From Artocarpus heterophyllus (taxonomy: Eukaryota > Streptophyta > Magnoliopsida > Rosales > Moraceae), in the NCBI GenBank assembly GCA_025403435.1, contig CM046350.1:32145346-32209345 (forward strand): DNA of 64,000 nucleotides, read 5' to 3'. Of the stretch, positions 11,084 to 24,061 are shown piece by piece. The notes beneath the pieces are model-generated. The model worked only from the letters and a program-made list of their open reading frames with translations. It was not told where the DNA came from and did no database searches. Position 1 is the stretch's first letter; each line of letters opens with the position of its first letter. The translations under genes and the position numbers were made by a program.

Positions 11084-11532
11084 TGTTGGGTTTTGTTGGA
11101 TTTTGTGATTCAAATAAGCAACAAAAAATCAAAATTAATTCCCACCAAAACCCTCGCAGAATCTATGCAATTCAATTAGATTGATAAGAAAGTCATAGAA
11201 TCTAACCAGGATGACAAAAGGGGAAAGATTCCTGGATAGAAGAGAGCGGGTTCACTCCGGTGACGCCCTAACTAGAGCTTTTTGTATTCGGGATCGGATT
11301 TAGACATTATTGCTTAGAGCAACGCCCTCTGCAAGTATCCACACGAACAAACTCTCTCAAAAACCAAACTGGTGTGCTAGCACCCTCTCCTTGCGTTAAA
11401 TGACTCTCTCTAATTTTTCAGAGTTTTTAATGTTATTGCCTTTTAGAATAAGAAAACGCCTTTGCTCTTATAATTCAGCCAAAAACCCTAAAACAGATAT
11501 ATATATATTAACTTCGAGAAAGAGTCAGATTT
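11084..11532. mobile_element. Unassigned LTR-like remnant
   Basis: It starts TGTTGGGTTTTG exactly where the similarity of the preceding LTR to its relatives stops. It has the mixed-composition, non-coding look of an LTR. No second copy is present in the window, so assignment to a copia-type LTR is only an inference. Confidence 0.3.
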
Positions 11533-11604
11533 TGTTGAAAAAATAGTACGCAACGGAATTTTAAAAATTTTGTATCAGAGTATTTTCTAAAACACAAGTT
11601 TGAC
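11533..11604 (-). mobile_element. 72-base tip of a copia LTR
   Basis: The stretch matches the terminal bases of the copia family LTR in minus orientation (compare 58037 and 63583): TGTTG...GAATTTTAAAAATTTT followed by ...AACACAAGTTTGAC. It starts at the true LTR terminus and stops abruptly at gypsy integrase sequence. Confidence 0.7.
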
Positions 11605-12890
11605 TACAAGCATGCAACATATCCTCGAAAATCTGTATAACTCGCTCAGATTATCCATCAGTCTGAAGATAAAAAGGCAGTGCTAAAGCTCAATTTCGTA
11701 CCTAATGCTTCGTGGAAGTTTCTCCAATACTTAGCATTAAATTGGGTATCTCTATCAAAAATGATGAATAATGAAACTTCGTGCAGGCTTACTATGTTCT
11801 CGATATATAATTTTCCTAAGACTTTCCTTGAGCACATTGATCTAAATGGTATGAAATGTGCCGACTTTGTCAACCTATCAACAACAATCCCAATAGCATC
11901 ATGCCTTTGTTTCATCCTTGGTAATCCAGTGAGAAAATCCATTGTAATATATTCCCACTTCCATCCTAGAATAGGAAGCGGTTGAATTTGACCGGTGGGC
12001 TTTTGGTGCTCGGCTTTCATTTGAAGACATGTTGTACATTTAGCAACATAACCCAAAACATCTTTCTTCATGCCTCTCTACGAATATTGTCTTTTAAGAT
12101 CACGATACATTTTTGTACTTTTGGGATGAATAGCAAAACAAGCTTGTACGCTTTATCCATTATAGCCTTTGTTACTTCTTGTACTATAGGCACAACTAAA
12201 CGTCCCCTGAAAAACAAAGATCCATCTACAGCTACCTTATATTCATCCAACTGTTCTTCGTTTTGAATCCGTGTCCATATCTCCTAAAGATTTTGGTCTC
12301 GCTACTGATTTTGTTTCACCAGCTGGACATGTGTTAAGGTAGATACCATGTTATATACCAAAGCCTGATTACAATCTTCATAATACTGTAGTCTATATTC
12401 ACTCACCACAACATCTATTCTCCAATCCTCTAATGCCAGACAAGCAAAAATTCTAGAACACTTCTTGCCAAGGGCATCTGCCACAACATTAGCTTTCTTG
12501 GGATGGTATTGTAGCGTGATGTCATAATCTTCCATGAATTCCATCCATCTTGATTGTCTCAATTTCAAATCCCTTTGAGTGAACAGATACTTTAAACTTT
12601 TATGATTTGAGAAAATCTGAAGTACTGATCTATACAAACAGCATCTCTAAATTTTTAATGCATGCACAATCGCTGCATATGCCACACCATGAGTAGGGTA
12701 ATTCTGCTCTAAGTACCTTTGTTGCATAAACACACATCCAAGTATGCAGCTTGACATATAAGTATAAACTTCATATGGCTCATCATTGTTTGGTATAGTC
12801 AACATTTGTGCGATAGTCCACCAGGTTTTCAACTCTTGAAAAGCGTGCTCATATTCATTCAATTTTGCTTCTCAGGTTGCTTTAAGTCTC
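11605..12890 (-). pseudogene. Ty3/gypsy pol fragment (RNase H and integrase), broken
   Basis: Minus-strand frames give, in element order, the end of reverse transcriptase and the RNase H region (12862-12647). Then come the RNase H end with [13 protein letters not shown] (12637-12302), the integrase N-terminal zinc-binding part (12250-12068, 12071 onward) and the integrase core with M-D-F...D-R-D-T-Q-F (to 11658). Just beyond, S-E-R-V-I-Q supplies the third acidic residue in another frame. Several frameshifts and stops separate the pieces. No gag, protease or LTR is attached. The left end is cut by the copia LTR tip, and the right end is lost in RT. Confidence 0.88.
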
Positions 12891-13078
12891 CTTTTCACTT
12901 TCCTTCATTCAGTTGGTAATTTGCTCGGCTACCAAAAATTTCTATTACCAAGTAAACTAGCTGATTACTGAGTTAGTAAACCAACCCAGCAACTGAAACA
13001 AGGAGTTGGGCAACCAGCTCCTTAAAACCCATGTTGGGTTGTACCAAAAGCAGCCCAACATGTATTGTAGCAACTAAG
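12891..13078. other. Short spacer, nothing recognised
   Basis: Sequence between the gypsy pol fragment and the hAT element. It has a few repeated words such as GTTGGG and CAGCCCAAC but no gene or element end that I can support. Confidence 0.4.
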
Positions 13079-13755
13079 GCTGCACAAAAAACCCGCAAAA
13101 CCACCCCACCTGCCCACACCACATCACACTATACCGCTAAAAAAATGTCATGTCAATAAATCGCTTAAATCGCGGTTAAAAACCTCCCGCGTATGTAATT
13201 GACAGGCGATTTATCGTTTTCAATATTGGGCGGACGGTTTAAACCACCAAACAGCAAACCATTTTTTTTTTTTTTGTAATTTTACTATACACACTATACT
13301 ACATATAACTATATTTGTTGACTTTTAAAAAAAATAATTAAGCGTTTGATATAATGATTATAATTATTAGTTATAATTATAAATTCTATAGTATATGAAA
13401 GTTTTATACTATAGTAAATTTTTTACTTTTTATTTTAACATATAAAAATTTTTACTATTTTTAGCTAAAAAATTGATTAGACTCAACTTCACCGACGAGG
13501 TTATAAAAAAGCAAGAAACCTTAGCCTGCCCACTCCACGCCTCTTCATTCTCCACGGCACGCCTCAACCACAGCCCTCAGAGACTTCGCCTCCTCCTTCC
13601 TCCGGCCTCCCTCGCAGGTTAGTGCTATCAATGTAGTTTTTTTTTTTGTTTGTTTTGTTGGTGCTAGTGCAGGTGCTAGTGCAGGTGCTACTATTTTTTT
13701 TTTTTAATTCTTTTGGGTTAGTGGCTTGGTGGCTGGTGCCATCATCAGTTTAGTT

Positions 13756-13802
13756 ATATATATATATATACACATATATATATACACATATATATACGTA
13801 CA
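13756..13802. repeat. TA/CATA dinucleotide-rich repeat
   Basis: Alternating (TA)n with ACACATA interruptions inside the 5' part of the hAT element. Confidence 0.8.
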
Positions 13803-14169
13803 CGTCTATATTTTGGGTTTTTTTTCTTTTTTTTTTGTTGGTGAAACTTGAGAGAAGTGATGCACCGCCACTTAGCAACATCAGTTTACTTTTTTTATTT
13901 TTTTTGGGTTAGTGCTAATTTTTTATTTCTTGGGTTTTGTTTGTTTGTTGGTGATTCAAAACAATTATGTTATATTTTATATAGCATTGCCTCTAAGTAA
14001 CATTAAACATCACTTTAATTTTTGTTTGTTTATTCTTTATTGAATTGTTTAGTGCAAAACTGAACATATTTAAATATTATATATCATTTTTTTTTTAAAA
14101 TATTATATAGCATATTTCAATCCATTGAATTTGGTCCTAAACTGAACGACAACACATTCCATTGAAAAT

Positions 14170-16025
14170 GGTGGATGATCATCAAGCTTCTTGTTTGGCA
14201 GCATTACAATGGGGTTGAATCTGAAGAATTTCTAGGGACATATACAGCTAAGTTCAAGTATTGTTTCATAGTTATGCTAGCGACCTTAAGAGACATGGGA
14301 CTGGTACTTTATGGACCCGCGTTAAGCAACAATGTAAATAAAGTCCATTGAGTCAGAGTGACAAGAAGCAAAAGGTGTTATCATGTGAACAAAAGAAACA
14401 AGGCGAAGGAAACGAGGGACGGTTAGTGGCAATGCATTCAATAAGGACGTTTGCAGAGAAGCTGTTTGTGAATATGTTGTGTTGTCTGAGTTGCCATTTA
14501 GGCATGCTGAAGGTGAGGGATTTAAGTGCTTTGCCAAGAAGTTACAACCTAGATTTGATGTCCCATTTAGAATGACAGCTGCTCGAGATAGCTATAAGAT
14601 GTGTTTGAGTGAAAAGTTCGCCTTGTCTAATATTTTGAAGAAGGAAAGAGTTTCTATTACCACTGATAGCTGGACATCAATACAAAACATTATCTACAAG
14701 GCAAGCATAGCTCATTGGGTGGATAGCAAGTCTAATTTACGGAAAAGATTATTAATTTCTATCAAATTTCTGATCATAATGGCGACACCATTGGAAGGGA
14801 GGTTGACGATTGTTTGAATGAATGGGGAATTAAGAAGTTGTTTGTGGTTACGGTTAGTAATGCTTCCTCGAATAACAAAGCCATTAAGTATTTGACATAG
14901 AGTTTCAGAGAGAAAGAGGGAGGGCTTGTGTTAAATGGGAAGTTCTTGTACATGAGGTGTGTCGCACATATTGTGAACTTGATTGTGAAGGAGGGGCTAA
15001 AGAAAAAGCATTCTTCAATCAATGCTATTCGGAATGCGGTGAGATATGTAAGATCAGCCGCAGCAAGATTTAAAGAATTCAAGGAGCGTGTGACCGAGGT
15101 GGGAATAGCCTGTAAAGGGTACTATGCTTGGATGTGACTACAAGGTGGAACTCCACTTACTTGATGTTGACTTATGCATTAAAGTTTCGAAAGGCATTTG
15201 ACAGAATGATATTTGATCAACAAAACTATTTAAAGTATTTTTGAAAAGACGGAGAATGGACAACAAAGAGATGGACTCCCCACTCGAGGGGATTGGGTAT
15301 ATGCGAGTATTTTTTCAGAGTTTTTGGCTATGTTTTATGAAATAACTGAGGTTTAGTGGTTCAACCTACATCACCTCCAATAAGTACTTTAGGGAGCTTT
15401 GTGAAATTCAAGAGCATTTGGTGGAGTTTATTATGATGCTACTGAAGAAATTTTGTTGGGAGCAATGGCCTTGAGCATGAGGCTTAAGTTTGAAAAGTAT
15501 TGGGGAAAGATAGGGGAGACTAATGGATTGATGTTGATTACGACTATACTTGATCCGAGGTACAAGATGGAATACTTGTACACATTGTTTACCTACTTTT
15601 CATGATCAAACCACATGCGCTTCCATGATCAAAGGAGTTGAGGATGATTTGAGGAGGTTGTTCGATTATTATAGTGAGGTGGAGTTTGGTGTAAAGACAA
15701 GTGCAACTCAAACTCAAAGACAAACTTCACAAGAAGTTGTGATGCCAACTTCCTCCTTAGGATCTACGAATACTAGTAGATTGAAAAGTAAATTACACTC
15801 CAAATTTGAGCAACAAAGGCGTGATTAAGATGGTGGTAAGATAAAAAATGAGGTGGACAGGTGCCTTAATGAGCCTCCCAAGGATATTGTTGGGCTTGCT
15901 GTTCCTGTGTTGCATCTGAGTCAGCATTTTCCATGGGAGGTCGATACTTTGATCCATTCAGGAGTCTGTTAATTCCTAAGACAACGGAGGGATTGATTTG
16001 TTTGAGGAATTGGTTGATTGAGTGA
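14170..16025 (+). pseudogene. hAT transposase pseudogene (BED finger, RNase H-like core, hATC)
   Basis: Across changing frames the reading gives the end of a BED zinc finger (D-L-K-R-H-G-T-G-T-L-W near 14280-14325). Then comes the catalytic-region phrase T-T-D-S-W-T-S near 14655-14680, followed by V-A-H-I-V-N-L-I-V near 14960-14990. The C-terminal hATC dimerisation motif S-E-S-A-F-S-M-G-G-R-Y-F-D-P-F-R lies at about 15915-15965 and ends in L-R-N-W-L-I. These are the ordered landmarks of plant RICESLEEPER/DAYSLEEPER-type hAT transposases. At least six stops or frameshifts exclude a working protein. The hATC block is the best-preserved segment. Confidence 0.87.
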
Positions 16026-16597
16026 CCAACCAATCATTGTGATGGAGTACATGGATGAACAAGAGGTGCTTGAAACTTCCGAGAATCTTGAAATAGGTAT
16101 ATTATATATCTTTCTCTTTCTTTTATTACTGTAATTATTCTTGATACTTAATTTAATTGTTACTCTAATTTTTTGTTTTTTAGAAATGGCCCAACACTTC
16201 TACAACCACTCCAATCATATCTAAGTTGCAACAACTCAAAGTTCTTCTGCAAAGACTTTTGTTGCATGAACGATTTGGATTTTGGAAGCATATTGACATG
16301 TCATGGAGTCATGCACAATATGAGTTTGCTTGTTTTGCAACTTCAGTTTTTTTAGGGGATTTTATGAAGATTATTATTATGTTGTTGTGATTCTATTAAC
16401 TATGCTGGACGTGATCTTGGACACTCTGGCCTTGTTAATTTATCTCGAGAGAATTGAAGTGTGTATCTTTAAGAGCATAATTACAAAATTGTATTAGATG
16501 CAAGGGTTAAACCGCTCTTCATTCTTCTGTTTTTTAAATAGGTAAAGGGCCAAACCGCCATCCACCAACCAACAGCCCGCCAACTATCTGTAAAAAA

Positions 16598-19500
16598 TGT
16601 AATGACATGCCTTTTCGAGCCGTTACTTAGCTTGCTTAAACTTGATTTCTTAACTTTAATCTTACTTAATAGTAAGAAAATACTAGAAAAATTTTAATTT
16701 CTTTAAAACATATTTTAAAAATCTCTTGAAACCATTGCGACTTCTACGGCAATGTAAACTGAAATATCACTTGAAACTTATCTTTATAACTATTCAAAAC
16801 ATTTTGTAAAATATATCTTTTAAAATGTTTTTCATAAAACATTTCCTTAAACATTTACATTCATAAATCTTTTAAAACACTATTGCAAATAGCGAAAAAA
16901 CTTTTTTTTAAGCAGCGAAAAACTGTCGTAATAGTATCTATACTCGATCTTCGCATCTATCTCTCTGCAACACCGAGCTCTTTAACCAGTCATATGATCT
17001 CCCGTAGGATTACTTACAACATAAAGGAACTTGTAATGAGCTCTCGCTCAATAAGTTCAAACATAATCTCACAATACATTAAAAACATTCATCATAAAAC
17101 ATTGCTCATAATGTTTTTTTATGAACATATCTCATATACATTCCATGGAAAGGATTGCAAGTAAGGTCATATGCATGATTCCATTTATGCTCATTTATAA
17201 AAATTTAATTATGAACTTCTTGTTATCATTCATAACTTGAACTCTTATCATAATTCTTATCTTACTTTATCTCGTAAGCTTAGGTGTTCATACCAACGTC
17301 ATCAATCATGAGATCATAACTTTAACATAACATAATGCTTCTCTTGTGGAAGACTTAAGACTATCGAATAACAAGGTTGTAGCTTTAACATGTATATTTT
17401 ACATATAGGAGATTTGTATGACACTTTAATTATCATCATTGATTTACCTTCTTATATACTTTAGGGAGCATATATAATGCTAAACATATCTTATACTGTA
17501 ACCTAGCATTGAAATATTAAACATAGCAAATGCAAATACAATGCAATTCATAATTTGAACTCTTAAAACTTTACGCACATCCTAGCATAACAACTTAAAA
17601 CATTTTGTATAACAATTGCAATACATTTCAAACATTCATAAAACATTTGAAATTCATTTTCTTCATGTTATAGGTGAGGTCTAAAACTTATCGAGATAAT
17701 ACTCTAGCGATCTCATTTCATTCGTTTTTTTTATTTTATTAGTCAATTTCTGTATCTTGTTTCAAATGACACAAGACTATTAGCTAACCTTTCTCATTAT
17801 CGACTTACTTGATCGATAACGAAACTTAAACATTAATTGTTCATTCATTTTTGCTTAATCTCATTCTTATCGGTTCATTTATCTGTTACTTAACTTGAAT
17901 ATTCTTTAGTTAAACTTCTCGTCTTGCTTAACGATTTATTTATTTAACGTGATACGAAACATTTTCAGCTATGGGTGTCCTACTGATTCAAAGTGTTCGG
18001 CTTCGTTTTAACGGTTTCTTTAAAATGACAATTTTACCCCAAACGTTTTTTGTAAGTCACTTAGCTTTACTAAACTTTCATTTTACTTCACCGTTCCATT
18101 TCTTATGGGATACGAAAAAATTCTCGTTCAAAGGTATTTTTCTAATTCGGTCATTTTAGGGTCCGTTTTGATCTTTTTATAAAAATAATCATTTTGCCTT
18201 TGACAGGTTTTAGAAAACTTTTGGAACCCGTTTAATCAAACTTACAGTTCCTTGCTTCTTATAACATTTCGAAAAACCAAACATCAGTTTTCTTTCCGTA
18301 GAAAAACTATTTTATCAAGACTTTATTGTTTTGACCCCAATAAGGAAATCTTGACAATTACGCCCTTAACATTTTCTCTTTCTTTTTCTTGATAAACACT
18401 TTGAATTCTTTCAAACTTAGGATTGGTGGTTACTCACTGCCTATAGCAGTGCAGAAAACCAACATTTTACAATGAAAACTTCCACTGCACTTGTTTTTAA
18501 AGTTTTAGCCTGAAACATAAAAATCTTGACATTTTTGTCCTAGAGACCAAAAATAACAGTTTTATACCAGAAAGTATAGTTCTTAACAATGAATAAAACT
18601 TAAAAAGCTCATTGGTCAAATTCAACAAATTTCAAAATGTTTTTCACATATTACAGTTTTGAAATTTTATTATTAAATCCCGTAAAAATCATAACTCACA
18701 AACCATGTGGAATTTTTCTTTAACCATCTGTGGTACTTTATAGTTTTGATGAGTTCTAGAACTTTCGTGTTTTAACTTTTCTAAAATTCAGACTGAACAG
18801 TGGGTTTTTGGCTGTTGTGCAAAACAGCCCCTAAAACCATAAACTTTTCAATTTTACCTCCATAGCAATTTACAAAAATATGTTCATAAGAGTTATTACC
18901 CCTACTGTTTTGGGCAAAACTTGCATTTTTCCGAAAATTAAATTGCCCCCCCAAAAAATCACATATAGTTCATAAAATTACTACTTTAATAAAAACATCA
19001 AAACTTTGTTATTTGAGTAAAGTTTTTCAAACTTGAATTTAAACATGAAAAACCACCCTAGTCCCTAGCCTTCAAGCCTTATAATCATAGACAAATCATA
19101 CTACATAAAAATGCTATAAAGTCCTTTAAACATTCCATAGTTCATAAAGTTTACAATCCATACACAAATTTTATGAGAATAACAAACTTTTTAAAGCTAG
19201 GGTTTAGGGTCTTACCAGGGGTTTTCCTTAGCTTTTTGATCCTCTTTTGTAAAGCTCAAAGGCTTGCTATTCCTTCTCGCAAAACCATGAGAAAACCCCA
19301 TAAAGAACCTATACAAAGCTTGAAGAATATCACTAGAAACCCATAGAACAAAGTTGGAATTTTACCTCCAAAATTGCTAGTTTTGCACCAACACTTGAAC
19401 TTTGCTTGGAAGATGGATTTTTTTGTGGTTGTTTTTAAGAAAAATAATGGAGAATGCATTTAGGAGGGCTGCCTATTTTTGGTGCAGGGGAAACTAAGCT

Positions 19501-20498
19501 TCTTTGTTTTTTCATGAAGCAAAACTTGGAGACAAACTAGCCTTTTTTTTCTTCCCACTTATGACACATCATGGGGACCACTATGGAATAAAAATTGCTC
19601 CCATTCTATGGCCCAAAACTGGATTTACCTTGGGAAAATTTGGCCACTTTGCCACCTTAAAGGTGGCACTTTAGTGAGCTTATCCACTTAGGTATTTAAG
19701 TTCAAAAATAATTAAGATAGGGAACAAATTACAATTACACCAGTTGCTCTCCACCATTCTTCAAAACCGATTCTCCCAAGTGCAAGATGTGACATTTTCT
19801 CTATCTTTGGAGTGTAACCAATGGGTCCCACTTTACTTTTTACAGTCTAAATTTATACTGATAGTATTTTTCTTTTACTGCCGATATATTTTTCATATTG
19901 TCAATATTCTTTCTATATTGTTTTTCATAGTCCATAAGCTTCTATATCATCTACATAGTATGATTCCTATATCGTTTAATTTTACAAAGTATAATTTTTA
20001 TACTACATTACTTTACGTTGTATAATTTCCATGTTGCATAACTTTATGTAGTATCATTTCTATACTACTTAACCTTATCAGCATAATTCTTATATTGCAT
20101 AACTTTATTAATGTAATCCTTTTATTGTATTATTCTAATACTGTATAATTTTCTATATTTTCATACAATATTATTTTTTCCCTCTTATTGTAATTTTATA
20201 TCAAAATTTGTTGCAACATATTCTACAATAGTTAAGCTTTCTAGCTTATTTTTCTTACCATTCTTTCATTTTTTAGGACTATGGCATGATTTCTATCCTT
20301 AAAAATCCCATTTTCATTTTCATAAAATTTATCATAAAAATCAGGCTAAAACAATAATCCTCGTGGTACCAAAATTGCTCCTTAAATTCATAACAAAATT
20401 GTGAGCATAAAATTTAGCTCATAAAATTTGTACTTAAATTACTTAACATAAATCCTTAATTATTGCGTATGTAATGCATCAAAATCTCGGGTGTGATA
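16598..20498 (-). repeat. Left (3') LTR of the non-coding element, about 3.9 kb
   Basis: The plus strand starts TGTAATGACATGCC and ends CGGGTGTGATA, so in element sense it begins TATCACACCCG (expected TG, seen TA). Only the first 550 bases can be checked against the other LTR. The full length therefore rests on the adjacent polypurine tract and could include nested DNA. Confidence 0.55.
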
Positions 20499-22189
20499 AT
20501 CTACCCCCTTAAAAATTTCATACTCGAAAATCAGTACAATCATAGACAATTCTTCTTCATATCCTTTTCCTACTTTCTTATTGCCACCTCTTCTTTATGT
20601 TTCACCAAAAAACCTTGGTAGAGGGTATGCTCTTATTTCCTAGATCTTGTTACCTCTTCCTTTGATATTCTTAACATAACTTGAGTTCCCAACCTAGAAC
20701 TCCAAAAATCTATATCATCTTATTAGCCTCCTTTTGTAAATGGCTTCAGCTGCGCAATTATGCTTTTTTAGCACTTGAGCGCCGTTCTTATTTGTCTATG
20801 GTTTTGGCATTTTACGTATGAATGCCATACTTAAAATTAAGCTTCTTACTCATTGCAATACATGTTTGCTTTCTTGAACATGAAATAACCATCTCAGTCA
20901 AGGTTGATAGTCATTGAAATCCTAAAATATATGGCTACCGAAGTGACATAAGCTTGATTAGCTGTCCATCAGAATAAGATTATAAAGATTAGTGAACATA
21001 AAGTGAGCTAACTCGAGTCAATTAATCTATAATTACTCAAATTGCATCGTACCTTATTAGAAGATTAGGGTCACTTGATCACAAAATCTGTAATTTTTCA
21101 GTTTTATATCCATTCTAGGATCGTATTTTTCCATAGCTCTCTCATAACATCATGATCCTTAGCTTTCATCCTCTAACTCGTGAGGCTTTTGCTAACAGAT
21201 TTGATACCATCATGTAATTTCTTGATGCTATAAGGTGAATGAAATACAGCATTTTGTGAACTTCTTCTAGAATCCACTCCTAACTGGTTAGTGGAATCAT
21301 TAAATTTTAGTGCTTTCGTGTGTCATAACTTCACATAAAAACCATCTGTTTAAGCTAATGGAGCTATAGAAACTATTGAGCCTATTGGAAGGAGCTTCCA
21401 GTGGTACTAATGATGCCTTGTGTTAGTGAGTTAGCTGCTCCTATAGTTCTTGACTCTTTTGCTTCCCCATACTCATAGACTCCTTTTTCCTCATTACTAG
21501 AGTCGGTGGAAGAGTCATTACTAATACAATTAGGGTCTAAAAAGGTCACTTGATGCTCAGATTAATCATTGTCGATGTTATCATCATGATTGTGATTCCC
21601 ATCTAGGTCATTGTGAGCTCCTTAGCATGCTTCAGCTTAGTTATAGAATGCTTGAGCTTGAGAAAAATTGTATGATTAATAATTTAATGTCTACTTGCTC
21701 AAATACATCATGCTTCATAAAACACCAAAAACCACTTCTAGGCTTTCGTTATTCCTTTATCTTGATTTGCTTTTCCTTGTTCTGTGTACAGTCAAACTGA
21801 ACGACTTCTAATGAAGTCAAATTCACTCGTACGGAGAACATCATTTGTACGCAAAACATTACAGCATATCATAAGCTCATCCTCTTGATTTTGAGAAATC
21901 GGTCAATTGTTGACCATCATTGACTGGATACCGCCGATGGAAGATAACTATTGTCATCTTGTGGAAACATTATAAAATATAAAATTATGTTTGTCCTTTG
22001 ATTTTTGCTTTCTTATTACTCATCAGGGAGTGCTGACATCAAGGGCTATGTACCTGATGCATTAACACATAATCATAAAATACTAACTTTTCTACTTACT
22101 AAATTCAACTTAATTACTTACTTGAGCCATGGTGTAGAGGACATCTAATAGTGTGAGATAGGATGGCAGGATACCACTCTAATACCACC
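20499..22189 (-). other. Interior of the non-coding LTR element
   Basis: 1.7 kb with no frame longer than about 60 codons on either strand. On the minus strand an acidic, Asn/Asp-rich short frame near 21540-21620 may be a relic of gag. The polypurine tract is at 20499-20510. The sequence complementary to 22171-22189 reads GGTGGTATTAGAGTGG, close to the tRNA-Met primer site TGGTATCAGAG. Confidence 0.5.
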
Positions 22190-22732
22190 TATAACGGCCC
22201 GTCTTTTTGAGCCGTTACTTAGCTTATTTAAACTTGATTTCTTAACTTTAATCTTACTTACTAGTAAGAAAATACTGGGTAAATTTTTTCTTTAAAATAT
22301 ACATAAATATTTTCTTAAAACCGTTGCAGCTTCTATGGCAACATAAACTGAAACATCACTTAAAACTTATCATTGTAACTATTTAAAACATTTTGTAAAA
22401 TATATATTTTCAAATGTTTTTCATAAAAGATTTCCTTAAACATTTACTTTCTTAAGTCTTTTAAAACACTATTGCAAATAGCAAAAAACCTTTTCTTTAA
22501 GCAGCGGATACCCAACCTTCGCATATCTCTCTCCGCAACACCGAGCTCTTCAACCAATCATACTGGTCCCCCGTGGGATTACCTATAGCATGAAAGAACT
22601 TATAATGAGTTTTCATTCAGTAAGTTCAAATATAATCTCACAACACGTTAAAACCATTCATCATAAAATATTGCTCAGAATGTTTTTCATGAACATATCT
22701 CATATACATTTCACGGAAAGGAATGCAAGCAA
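22190..22732 (-). repeat. Right (5') LTR, truncated
   Basis: Begins TATAACGGCCCG and matches 16598 onward until GGAATGCAAG at 22732. After that the two copies share nothing. The remainder of this LTR is missing from the window. Confidence 0.7.
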
Positions 22733-24061
22733 TTCAATCCTATCTATCTCTTAGAAGACTCTCAGAAAGAAACAAAAATCTAGATCACCAGACTTTGGGT
22801 TCTCATGCTATTTAGTATTCCCAACGATGGCAGAATGCTAATCAAGGGAAAAACATGTTCGAGTGACTTCGAGCAGAACAATGACCTTCTTGGTACCGAT
22901 AAAAGCCGTAGTGCGATGAGAAAAAGGGCTCATTCCATTAATTTAAGATATAGCAATGTGCTCGACAAACTTAAGAAGGTAATTGTCTCTCTCTTGGATT
23001 TGGGTCAACAAATAGATAGGACAAGATCCCCTTCGTAGGGATAAACTTTCAAAAGAAAACTTAGATGACTTCTAAGCTTCCCTAAAAAGCCATCCTAGTG
23101 GATATGTCCATAGTGCAATTGCTAAACTGGCCTAAATTAACACCTTGGGAATCTAGTGAAAAAAGACCCTATTTGTCAGTTTAAAAGAAACCCAATTGGA
23201 AGTAAATCCTCGATCTATAGAGGTCTTAACTATACCTATAAATATTGTTATTTTTAGTGTGTTTGTTTTTAACAAAAACAATATTGAAAATTTACTTGAG
23301 AATTGAATTTGGGTTTCTAATGAAAAATCATCAGAATAGCTGCTTTATGGAGACTCTCTAGAAACACATTCTGATGAACGTAAGCTTTCCAAAGTAGTTT
23401 TGTTTATTCTCAAATAAATTTTCAACATAACAAATAGTTTTGTTTGATTTAGTATATTTGGATGTTTTAGATCGTCACAGTGAATGCTAAATAATTATTT
23501 CTATTTTTATTCTTTTCTTTTAAATATAATTATATCAGATGCATCACGTGTTCCGTCTATAGCATGTTTTAAAATTTGTATACTTTGTCCGATTCTTCTA
23601 GATTTATGTCATATTTGTTAAAAAGTCTACAGTATGCCATCTATCTTTTCTGAATTCTTTAGATTCAGTTTTATTTTGTCAAAAAGTCTATCGTGTAGTC
23701 CGTCAGTTTTTGTATTTTTGTTCTTAATTTGTCATAAGTTGTACAGTTAAGGTTCATTTTTCAAAAGTCGGTCTGATTAAGTGTCCATTTTTCAAATATG
23801 CTTATATTTGGTCCGACTTTTCTGACTTGTCTTAAATTCTTACTTGTACATATTTTGGTTAATTTTTTTTTAGTTAAACTGCCATCACCTACCCTATTCT
23901 AACCATTCAACCTCGAGCATTTCTTCTTCATCTTTAAGATACCCATTAGGAACCAGAGTTAGGCAGAGCAGACTTAGAATAAAACCTAAACACCTAGAAA
24001 ATCATATAGTTAAAAAAAAGAGTCAACCTGTCATAAAACTAATCATGTCCTCGTCCACTTA
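22733..24061. other. Unassigned AT-rich stretch before the LOG retrocopy
   Basis: A 77-codon frame at 22805-23038 is basic and matches no family I recognise. The rest has no domain, clear repeat or terminal inverted repeat. It may be the 5' part of whatever element or transcript carried the LOG copy. Confidence 0.35.

Larger units (their letters stand above)
13079..16597 (+). mobile_element. Decayed hAT transposon (Ac/RICESLEEPER type)
   Basis: The left part has the GGCTGCACAAAAAACCCGC and CGGTTTAAACC-like subterminal words common near hAT ends. The middle carries a broken BED-type transposase (14170-16025). The right part again has AAACCGCC and CAGCCCGCC words (16545-16581). The right terminus is missing because an LTR starts at 16598. 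The left terminus is approximate. Confidence 0.62.
16598..22732 (-). mobile_element. LTR retrotransposon without coding capacity (LARD-like), minus strand
   Basis: Two direct copies begin at 16598 and 22190 and stay similar for about 550 bases (both contain GAGCCGTTACTTAGCTT and CTCTGCAACACCGAGCTC-like words). A primer-binding-like sequence lies immediately left of the second copy. A polypurine tract lies at 20499-20510, just right of a TATCACACCCG terminus (minus strand). Together they mark a minus-strand element with a left LTR at 16598-20498, an interior at 20499-22189 and a truncated right LTR from 22190. The interior has no gag, RT or integrase. Long LTRs plus a non-coding interior match the known class of large retrotransposon derivatives mobilised in trans. 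Confidence 0.62.
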
